Of a stretch of 64,000 nucleotides of DNA, positions 25,801 to 37,800 are shown in pieces. Position 1 is the stretch's first letter. The number at the start of each line of letters is the position of its first letter. The DNA lies in NCBI RefSeq assembly GCF_028583425.1, contig NC_072792.1, positions 156,804,676 to 156,868,675 of the forward strand, written 5' to 3'. The notes under the pieces are model-generated. The model saw nothing but the letters and a program-made list of their open reading frames with translations, searched no databases and was not told the origin of the DNA. Position numbers and translations under genes: made by a program. The DNA comes from Eublepharis macularius. Taxonomy: Eukaryota > Chordata > Lepidosauria > Squamata > Eublepharidae.

Positions 25801-28800
25801 TAAGTAGTAAAGAGAAAACTGTGTAGAAGAAACATACCTTGAGAATGGTGGTCACTTGTGCTCTTAAATATTTATAGGTGTCCTATAAAAGTGTGTTGGG
25901 GGGGTTGCTCTTCAAATCTTGCTTTTAGGTTGTTCCAGGGAGAAAAAATTCTAAAAGAAAGTGAGGTGGCATGTAGGTTTGTAGTGGTATATTAAAAATC
26001 AGTTGATAAGTGGAATTATATAAATATGTATATTGTTAATTGCATGGTTGGATTGCTAGTTGCATGTTTGATATGAAACTGGATTACATTTATGTAGGTT
26101 TTTTTAGTTTAAAAAGTAAGAAAAGAGATTGTATAATATAAAAATGTTATGCAACCTGCAATATGTAATAATTTCCAATTAAATTGAAGAGATAGAATTA
26201 ATTTATTTTGGTTGCTGTGTTATTGCCTGAATTTTGCTTGTGTTTCTTGTCCTGATTGTGACCATGTTTCAGAACTTAGGCAGTACTTCAGTGTTTTAAA
26301 AGGTGACTAAAGTGTATCACAGGTATTTTAATTTGTAGATGAAACTGTTAATTTTGACTTTCTTTAATAGTAATAATTTTCTAGTATACTACTAAAGTAT
26401 TGTAAAATATCTGCAGTATAATTTTTCAAGATATATGTCTTGTATAGAACTATTACATATTAGGGATTATGTATTCCATCGCAGTAGGTTCCTTTAGGAT
26501 AGCTAAGGTTATGCTAGATTAGACAGATAAGTATTGTATTTATTGTATCAAATGTTAACCAGGAAAACCCTACCTAACAGTGTTTCAATGTTGTGATGTT
26601 CTGTTCTTGGGATTTCTTAGAGTAACTAGAGCTTGGAACTGATGTTTCCATCTGTTCTAGCTTGTAAATCTGTGGACAGGGTTTTGTATTTTGTTTTTGT
26701 TTAAGACTTGTTGATCAAACAACTGTACAATAACATGATTGTTGATCAAAATGTACAATAACATTTACGCTTAAGTTACTTGATTTGTTATAATAAATGT
26801 TTATCATCTCTGTCAATATACCAAATCATTCGTTTTGTGTCACTTAGTCCCTTCATCTGCAAAGTATACCCTGAAAAGGTTTTAAATTTAGTACCGTTTT
26901 ACACATAGATCTATTTAATGATAGAGTATCTTTCCTATCCTAAGCAGAGTTCCTTAAATAAAGGACCCATATTTCTTTACTAAAGATAAAATCGGGCTCC
27001 ATACGAATCTTTGTTCCTCAGCAGCCAACACATACAAAGTGCTTTCTAGGTACTTTGTCCTTAATATAATTAAGTATATGGCCTTATTGATATTCTTATT
27101 TTCAGCAGAGGAACATGCACAGATCAGATGCGTACTGGTGAAACGAACTATCGGTGCATGTTTAAAACAGTGGTAAAGTAGTTTTCTGATGAAATAGTAG
27201 TTCTGCCATCTGCCTTGCTAAATAAAACGGATTCACTTGTTAAGGCTTCAGAGCAGATACAAGGGAATAGTTCGCTATTGGGGCATATATGCAAGCATCT
27301 TCCCCTTTCTCTTGTTGTAATACAGGCATGTCACACACAAACAATTACTCCTTGATTAGAAAAGGACAAAGGCTGCTTTCTCACACTTTTAATGCACTTT
27401 AGCATTGTGTGAAACAGGAAAATCCACTTGCAAATGACCACTGAAGTCCATTGAAAGTGTATTGTCTAATGTGTGTGAAATCAGCAAAAGGTTTTTGTCT
27501 AAACTGTTTGCCTACTCTCTTATGGCACTTTGTGGACTGTAGAAACCCCTAGCTTCTAGTATGGCCTGATACATAGTTTTCCTGGTGAGCATAGTAGAGC
27601 AGGAATGGTTTGCTTTGTTTCACGGGGTTGGAATGTGACAACTAAAGATGATCCACAGTGATCCGGCTTCCCAAGTGTACTTAATGCTATTTCACATTGT
27701 AATCTGATCCAGATAATCAAATTACAATAGAATATGATGACTTTTTAGTAAATGGCTCCAAAAAACAGTTTGTGATATTTTTTTCCTTTTCATCTTTCTG
27801 TTCTACAAAAGTATTCTTAATGTTATTATTTAGTTTGAATAGTTTTATTTTTTATTTCAGGAAGACTGTGCACTCAACTACAACTTCTGAATCCTGAACG
27901 ATTTGCACGACTTGTCAAAGAAGTTTTGAATACTCTGTGGCCTGATAGAGATATAACAGTGCAGTGGTTCCCACATTCTGAAGATCAAAATCACCCACCC
28001 GTTTCATGGCTTAAAATGGTATGGAAGAACCTGTATTTACATTTCTCTGAAGACTTATCCTTGTTTGATGATATGCCACTTATCCCAAAGACATTACTAA
28101 GTAAAGACCAAGAAGTGGTAGAACTTATTAGACTGAGGACTCCATCTTCAGTTATTCTAGATGATGGATCTGAAACACAACTTCCGGAATTTTTAGCTGA
28201 CATAACCGAGCAACTTGGTGGGATTGTGATTAAGGAACTGGATCCTTCCATACAGCATCCACTTTTAAAAAAATATGTACATGCCCCATTGCCAAATGTA
28301 GTTTTGCAAATAATGGAAAAACTTCCTTTACAGAAATTAACGGATCATGTTGCATCATTCTCCATATCATACAAAAATGCCCTTAGGAGCTTCCTTGCTA
28401 GTTTAACTGATATTAGTGAAAAAGAGAAAAGAATCATTCATGAACTAGTGATATTTAAGAAAATTGAACATTCGCTTGATGAAGAACATTCTTTTACTGC
28501 ATTGAAAGGTTGTAAAGTACTGCATCACACTGCCAAACTTCCGCCTAATGTTAAACTGTCTGTTTCACTAGTTGACAGTAGTGATGAAGCTACTATTCGT
28601 TTAGTAAATATATTGAAAATAGAACAGCTAAAGACCACTGATTGCATGAAGTTTATTTTAAAAGACATTGAAAATGACTTTTATTCTACTGAAGAAGCAA
28701 CAAAAATTATGCTGTGGTTTCTGGAAAATCTGACTTTCCTCAAAAATGAAAATGCAGAAGTGTTGGATTGGCTGACCCCACTAAAATTTATTCAGATTTC

Positions 28801-31800
28801 AGAAGACAAGATGGTATCAGCTAATGAACTTTTTGATCCTGAGATAGAGGTATTACAGAATCTGTTCTATGGTGAGGAAGACCACTGCTTTCCTCCTCCT
28901 GTGTTTAAAACATCTCCAGATACTCTTCATTCTTTGAGATTAATAGGCTTAAAAAGTGAGAACAACTTGGAAGAGAGAGATATTTTGAGTATAGCACATA
29001 AAATTGAAAGCTTGAAGGACTGTGCAAGCACTGATCAGGAGGAACTTAGAAGAAAAGCCAGAACTTTGTTAACCATTTTGAACAAAAGCTCTTCATTACT
29101 GCATTCACCTGAAACAAAGGCCATGCTAAAAAAAATTAAGTGGATTCCAGTGTGCAAGGAAAGACCTCCAAATTACCCAAATTCATTAATTTGGAAAGGT
29201 GATCATTGTAGTCTGTGTTCGCCACCTGAAATGTGTGATTTATCCCAGGCAACCTTAGTAGGTTCCTCAGTTCCCCTTGTAGAAAGTGTCCGATCAAGTG
29301 TTGAAAAAGCACTAGGGATTTCAATTAAACCTAGCATCAAATCAGTGTTAAAACATTTTAAAGTGGTAGTAGACTGGCATAGTTCCAAAAAATTTAATGA
29401 TGAAGATTACTATCAGTTTCAGCACATCTTGCTTGAGATTTATGGATTCATGAATGAACACTTAGATGAGGGTAAAGAGGCTTTTAAAGCCTTAAAATTT
29501 CCCTGGGTCTGGACTGGTAAAACTTTTTGTTCACTCTCTCAGGCAATAATAAAATCAGCTTATGATCTTGACCTCCAGCCATATTTGCATCATGTGCCGA
29601 AAACTATGGCCAAATTTCATCAGTTGTTTAAATTCTGTGGGTCAATCGAGCTGCTGAGCCCAGACCATGTCTCCATGGTCATTCAGAAAATATATCTGAA
29701 AAGTGAACATTCTCTTACTGAAGAAGAGAGTAAGCAAAATCTTCATATCATGTTGAATATTATTAGGTGGTTGTACAGCTGCCAGATTCCTGCAAGTTTA
29801 AATACACCTGTTCCTTTATATTCTAGCAAAAAACCATACAGACTTGCCATGAAGCCAATTCATGAGTGTTGCTACTGTGATATCAAGGTTGATGACTTAA
29901 ATGATTTGCTTGAAGATGCTGTTGAACCAATAATTCTGGTTCATGAAGACATACCCATGAAAACTGCAGAATGGTTGAATGTACCTTGTCTCAGTACCAG
30001 GTTGATTAATCCAGAAAATATGGGGTTTGAACAATCTGGGCAAAGAGAACCCCTCACTGTAAGAATTAAAAACATTTTGGAGGAATACCCTTCTGTATCA
30101 GATATCTTCAAAGAGCTTCTTCAGAATGCTGATGATGCTAATGCAACTGAATGTAACTTTTTGATAGACATGAGGCGAAATAATGACATAAGAGAAAATC
30201 TTTTGGATCCTGGAATGGCAGCTTGTCATGGACCAGCCCTGTGGTCTTTCAACAACTCTGAATTTTCTGACTCTGACTTCCTAAATATAACTCGATTAGG
30301 AGAGTCTCTAAAAAGAGCCGAGGTTGACAAAGTTGGAAAATTTGGCTTGGGTTTTAATTCTGTTTATCATATCACTGATATCCCCATCATTATGAGCAGG
30401 GAGTTTATGATCATGTTTGACCCAAATATCAACCACCTCAGTAAACATATAAGAGATAAGTCCAATCCTGGGATCAAGATTAATTGGAGTAAGCAGCAGA
30501 AAAGACTTAGAAAATTCCCTAATCAGTTCAAGCCATTTATAGGTGTGTTTGGTTGTCATCTTCCATTGACCGTGGAGGCTCCTTACAGTTATAAAGGGAC
30601 ACTTTTCAGATTGTCTTTTAGAACTCAACAGGAGGCTAAAGTAAGCGAAGTCAGCAGTACTTGCTACAATACTGCAGACATATATTCTCTTGTAGATGAG
30701 TTTAGTATTTGTGGACACAGGCTGATACTCTTTACTCAGAGTGTAAACTCTATGGTTTTGAAATATTTGAAAACAGAAGAAAGTAACCCAGGTACTGCAC
30801 AAGATACTGTGACTATTAAAAAAAATCTGTGTTTGTCCAAAGCAATAACTACCCCTGTAATAAGTATTCTAAAGGAAGCTGCTAAACTCATGAAAACATG
30901 CAGTAGTAGTACTAAAAAGCTTCCTACAGAGTCACCAAAGTCCTCGTGCATATTGCAAGTAATAGTGGAAGAGTTTCATCATGTATTTAGGCGGATTACT
31001 GACTTGCATTCTCCAGTTTTTAGGGGATCAGAAGATGATACACCTTCTTTTTTAGAAATGGCTAAATCGGGCCAGACAAAAAGACCTGCTGATGAGCTGC
31101 CACAAAAAACAGTAGACACTACAATGTGGCTTATATGTTCTTGCATGGATACTGGGGAAGCCTTAAAATTTTCATTGCATGAAAGTGGACGAAGGCTAGG
31201 ACTTGTGCCTTGTGGTTCAGTTGGAGTTATGTTGTCTGAAACTCAGGATCAAAAATGGACTGTGAAGCCCAATTGCAGCAATTTAGGAGAAGTATTTTGC
31301 TATTTACCTCTTCGAATCAAAACTGGTCTACCTGTTCACATTAATGGTTCCTTTGCAGTTACATCAAATCGAAAAGAAATATGGAAGACTGATACAAAAG
31401 GAAGGTGGAACACAGTTTTTATGCGGCATGTCATTGTAAAAGCATATTTGGACACTCTTGTAGTTTTACGCAACATGGCAGTCTGTGGAGAGCTAGAGAA
31501 TTACAGTTACTGTGCAGTGTGGCCTGATCCTGACATGGTGCATGATGATTTTTCAGTTATATGTCAAGGATTTTATGAAGAAATAGCTCATATGAAAGGC
31601 AAAGAAGGAATCCGAGTGTTCTCTGATGGTTCTTCCTGGGTGTCCATGAAGAATGTAAGATTCTTAGATGATTCTCTGTTGAAACGTCCAGACATTGGAG
31701 CAGCTGCCTTCAAGATTTTTCTCAAATACCTTAAAAAAACTGGCTCAAAAAATCTTTGTGCTGTAGACCTTCCTTCATGGGTCAAAGCTGGCTTTGAAGA

Positions 31801-34800
31801 CTCTGGATGTAAACAGATATTACTAGAGAATACTTTTTCAGAGAGACAGTTCTTTTCTGAAGTATTTTTCCCAAATATTCAAGAGATTGAAGCAGAACTC
31901 CGTGATCCTTTAATGCAGTATGTTCTAAGTGAAAAGATTGGTGAGTTCTCAGAAATTTTGTCTGTTACTCCATGTATTCCTTGTTCTTTAACTGAACACC
32001 CTCTGGTGGAACCATCAAGATTGATCCATCCTGAAGGTCGAGTTGCAAAATTGTATGATAAAGAAGATGGAAGATTTCCCCATGGAACCAATCAGGATTA
32101 CCTAAATCCAATAATTTTGGTTAAACTAGTTCAGCTAGGCATGGTAAAAGATGATATTTCATGGGAAGACCTTGTTGAACGTTCAGAGTCAGTAGCAGAC
32201 ATTAATATGACTGATCATGCTTCAGCATGTCTCAGAAGCAGTATAATATTAAATCTTATAGATGAAAAGCTTAAATATAGCGATCCCAGAGCTAAAGAAT
32301 TTGCTGAAAAATTTCAAACAATTCCTTTTCTTCCGTTTCTCACAAAACCAGCAGGTTTCTCATTGCACTGGAAGGGCACTGATTTTAATTCTGAAATGAT
32401 GTTTTCAGCAGTGGACCTTTTCACAGCTGATCATCAAGACATAATTTGTCTGTTAAAACCAATCCTTAATGAAAACTCCCATTCCTTTAAAGGTTGTGGA
32501 AACATTCCATTGGCTGTCAAAGAGTTTTTAGGCTTGTTGAAGAAACCAACTGTTACTATGGTTATAAATCAATTGAAAGAAGTTGCAAAGTCTTTTGATG
32601 GCATCACTTTGTATCAGGAAAACATTACCAATGCTTGCTATAAATATCTCCATGAAGCACTGTTACAAAATGAAACAGCTATGATCATTGAGGAACTGAA
32701 AAACTGTAGTTTCATTCTTGTTGAAAATGGTTATGTTGACCCCACAAAAGTGTCTTTTCACCTGAATTTTGAGGCCGCACCATATCTCCATCAACTGCCT
32801 AATAAATATAGAAATAATTTTCGTGAACTTTTCGAAAGTGTAGGTGTGCATCATGCTTTTACAGTGGAAGATTTTGCTCAGGTTCTTGAGCTTGTCAATC
32901 AGGAAAGGGAAACTAAACCACTGACAGAAGAAAATTTTCAGCTGTGTAGGAGAATCATCAGCGAAGGAATATGGAGTCTAATTAGAGAAAAGAAGCAAGA
33001 ATTCTGTGAAAAAAATTATGGCAAAATTTTGTTACCAGATACACATCTTGCTCTTCTGCCTGCTAATTCTTTGTGTTATAATGATTGTCCTTGGATAAAA
33101 GTGAAAGACACAACTGTAAAATACTGCCATGCTGATATTCCTAGAGAAGTAGCAGTAAAGCTTGGTGCTATACCCAAGCGACATAAAGCCTTAGAAAGAT
33201 ACGCATCCAATATCTGCTTCACTACTCTCGGAACTGAGTTTGGACAGAAAGAAAAATTAACAGGCAGAATTAAAAGTATTCTAAATGCATATCCATCAGA
33301 GAAAGAAATGCTGAAAGAGCTTCTTCAGAATGCAGATGATGCAAAAGCTACAGAAGTCTGTTTTGTGTTTGATCCTCGACAACATCCAGTTGATCGAATA
33401 TTTGATGAAAAATGGGCACCACTTCAAGGGCCTGCACTATGTGTCTACAACAATCAGCCTTTTACAGAAGATGACATAAGAGGAATTCAAAACCTCGGGA
33501 AAGGCACTAAAGAAGGCAACCCATGTAAAACTGGGCAGTATGGCATAGGATTCAATTCTGTCTATCACATAACAGACTGCCCTTCATTCATTTCTGGTAA
33601 TGATATACTTTGTATTTTTGATCCTCATGCTCGATATGCACCAGGTGCTACATCAATTAGTCCTGGACGCATGTTTAGAGATCTGGATACTGATTTCCGA
33701 ACACAGTTTTCAGATGTACTGGATCTCTATTTAGGTGATCATTTTAAACTCGAAAACTGCACAATGTTTAGGTTTCCACTTCGAAATGGAGAAATGGCAA
33801 AAGTTTCAGAAATCTCCCCAGTGCCATGTTCAGACAGAATGGTGCAAAATCTTCTTGATAAGTTGCGCACAGATGGAGCAGAACTCTTGATGTTTTTGAA
33901 TCATATGGAAAAAATTTCTATTTGTGAAATAGAGAAAACTACAGGAGCTCTTAATGTCTTATATTCTGTAACAGGCAAAGTAACTGATGGAGATAGGCTG
34001 AAGCGGAAGCAATTCCATGCCTCTGTGATAGACAGTGTAACTAAGAAGAAACAGCTTAATGAGATACCCACGCAACAAATAACTTACACCATGGATACTG
34101 AAGACTCTGAAGGAAATCTTACAACTTGGTTAATTTGCAACCGGTCAGGTTTTTCAGCCATGGAAAAGGTATCCAAGAGTGTTGTATCAGCTCACAAGAA
34201 TGAGGACATTACTCTTTTTCCACGAGGAGGAGTTGCAGCATGCATTACTCATAACTACAAAAAACCACACAGAGCATTTTGTTTCTTACCTTTGTCTCTA
34301 GAAACTGGATTACCATTTCATGTCAATGGGCACTTTGCTCTGGATTCTGCCCGAAGAAATCTGTGGCGTGATGATAATGGAGTTGGAGTACGAAGTGACT
34401 GGAATAATAGTCTAATGACAGCATTGATAGCGCCAGCCTATGTTGAGCTTCTGATTCAGCTGAAAAAGCGTTACTTTCAAGGCACTGATCCAACAGTGTC
34501 ACTACTACAAAACACCTCTATGCATATTGTGAAAGACATTTTGAAAAAGTTTCTCTCTTTCTTTCCAGTTAACAGACTTGATCTGCAGCCTGACTGGTAC
34601 TGCTTAGTGAAAGCAGTGTACAGCTGCATTCACGAAGAGTCAAAACGCCTCTTACCTGTTGTACGAGCTCCAAGCATTGATGGCTCTGATTTGCATTCAG
34701 CAATTATCATTACTTGGATTAATATGGCTATCTCAAGCAAAGCTAGGCCTTTCTTTGACAATTTGTTACAAGATGAGTTGCAACACCTCAAAAATGTAGA

Positions 34801-37800
34801 GTACAACATTACAACACGCAAAACAGTAGCAGAAAATGTCTATAGACTCAAACATCTACTTTTAGAAATTGGTTTCAACTTGATATATAGTTGTGATGAA
34901 ACTGCAAATCTTTATCACTGTCTTGTGGATGCAGGGATTCCTGTGAGCTATGTGACTCCTGCTGATGTCCGATCATTTTTGATGACATTTTCCTCTCCAG
35001 ATTCTAATTGCCACATCGGAAAACTTCCTTGCCGTCTTCAGCAGACGAACTTAAAGCTTTTTCACAGTCTAAAACTTCTTGTTGACTACTGTTTTAAAGA
35101 TGCAGAAGAAGATGAAATCAATATTGAAGGATTACCTCTGCTCATTACACTTGACAGCGTGTTGCAAGTTTTTGACTCAAAGCGGCCAAAGTTTTTAACA
35201 ACCTATCATGAACTGATCCCTTCACGAAAAGATTTGTTTATGAACACACTCTATTTACGATATAGCACTATTTTACTTAAATGCAATGTAGCAAAAGGCT
35301 TTGATATCACTAGCTTTGCTGATTTGTTGCCATCTGTGTTGCCAAGAGAATACAAGGCTAGAGGCTGTATGAGATGGAAAGAAAACTTTGCAAGTGAATC
35401 ATGGCTTAAGAACACATGGCATTTTATTAGTGAATCTGTAAGTGCCAAAGATGACCAGGAAGATGCAAAACCAACCTTTGAAGATGTTGTTGATACATTG
35501 AAAGATTGGGCATTGCTTCCAGGTACAAAATTCACTGTCTCCTCCAATCAGCTTGTTGTACCAGACTGTGATGTTTTGCTTCCTCTCAGTCTTATGCATA
35601 TAGCACTCTTCCCAAATTCTCAGACTGATAAAGTTTTTCATGCTTTAATGAAAACTGGTTGTATTCAGCTTGCTCTGAACAAAATTTGCTCCAAAGACAA
35701 TGCACTAGTGCCCTTATTATCAGGACATACAGCAAATATAGATAACCCTTCAAGCATTTTAAGAGCTATACATTACATGGTTCAGACTTCAACATTCAAG
35801 ACTGAAAAATTAGCTGAAAGTGACTTTGAGGCTCTCTTAATGTACTTCAGTTGCAATCTAAATCATTTAACATCTCAGGATGACATTAAAATTTTGAGGT
35901 CCCTTCCATGCTATAAATCTATCAGTGGAAAATACATAAGTATTTCAAAATGTGGAGCATGTTACGTACTCACAAGAAGTATCCCCTCAGTTGAAGTGGA
36001 TAGATGGACACTGTCAACTTCTTCTGCCTTTCTTGAAGAGAAAATCCATTTAAATGATTTGTACAATGTGCTTGGGTGTGTTCGAGTGGATGACCTTGAA
36101 GTTTATCTGAAGCACCTTTTACCAAAGATTGAAAGTCTGTCTTATGATGCAAAGCTGGAACATCTCATTTACTTAAAGAATAGACTCTCCAGCATTGAAG
36201 AATCGACTGAAATAAAAGAACAACTTTTTGAAAAGTTAGAGAGCTTTTTGATCATTCATGATGCTTGTAATAGGCTAAAACCTGCAAAGAATTTTTATGA
36301 CAAAACTGTAAGTGTGTTTGAAGTTATGCTCCCTGAAAAATTCTTTATACCGCAAGATTTCTTTAAAAAACTGGAACAACTCACAAAACCTAAGAATCGT
36401 GCTGCATTTCTTACTTCATGGGTAGCATTTCTCCGAAACATGGGACTTAAGTACATTATTTCCCAGCAGCAGATATTGCAGTTTGCTAAAGAGGTCAGTA
36501 TGAGAGCTAACACAGAAAACTGGACTAAGGATACACTGCAGAATACAGTGGATGTACTCCTTCATCATATATTTCAAGAAAGAACTGATTTATTCTCTGG
36601 AAATTTTCTTAAAGAATTATCTTTAATTGCATTCTTGTGTCCAGAACGTGCTCCCGCAGAAATTGTCAGATTCCATCCACAGTATCAAGAGGTTAATGGA
36701 ACACTCCCGCTCATAAAATTTAGTGGAGCCCAGGTAAATCCTAAATTCAAACAAACTGATGTTTTGCAGCTTCTGTGGACTTCATGCCCTATTCTTCCAG
36801 AAAAAGCAACACCTTTAAGTATCAAAGAACAAGAAGGAAGCAGTCTTGGTCCACAAGAACAACTTGAGCAGGTTTTAACTATGCTTAATGTCAATTTGGA
36901 TCCCCCTCTAGACAAAGTTATAAATAACTGTAGAAATATATGCAATATAACAACATTGGATGAAGAGATGGTGAAAACAAGGGTTAAAGTCCTAAGGAGT
37001 ATTTATGAATATCTCAGTACAGAGAAAAAGGAATTCCGATTTCAGCTTCGAGGAGTTGCTTTTGTGATGGTTGAAGAAGGTTGGAAGCTGTTGAAGCCTG
37101 AGGAAGTAGTAATAAATCTTGAGTACGAGTCTGATTTTAAGCCTTACCTTTACAAGCTTCCACTAGAACTGGGTACCTTCCACCAGTTATTTAAACACTT
37201 AGGCACTGAAGATGTCATTTCAACAAAGCAGTATGTGGAGGTCCTGAGTCGCATATTCAAGAATTCTGAGGGGAAACAGCTTGATCCTAATGAAATGCGT
37301 ACCGTTAAGCGAGTTGTTTCTGGCCTATTCAAAAGCCTTCAAAATGATTCTGTTAAGGTTAGAAATGATCTGGAGAATGTGCGAGATCTGGCTCTTTACC
37401 TTCCTAGTCAAGATGGTAGACTGGTAAAATCAAGCATCTTGGTTTTTGATGATGCCCCTCATTATAAAAGTAGAATACAAGGAAACATTGGTGTGCAAAT
37501 GCTGGTTGATCTTAGCCAGTGTTACTTGGGAAAAGACCATGGTTTTCACACTAAGCTGATAATGCTCTTTCCTCAGAAACTGCGGCCTCGTCTTCTTAGC
37601 AGTATTCTTGAGGAGCAGTTGGATGAAGACTCGCCCAAAATCTGCCAGTTTGGGGCACTTTGTTCTCTTCAGGGAAGGCTCCAGTTACTGCTATCTTCTG
37701 AACAGTTCATTACAGGACTTATTAGAATTATGAAACACGAAAATGACAACGCATTCTTAGCCAATGAAGAGAAAGCCATAAGACTTTGCAAAGCCTTACG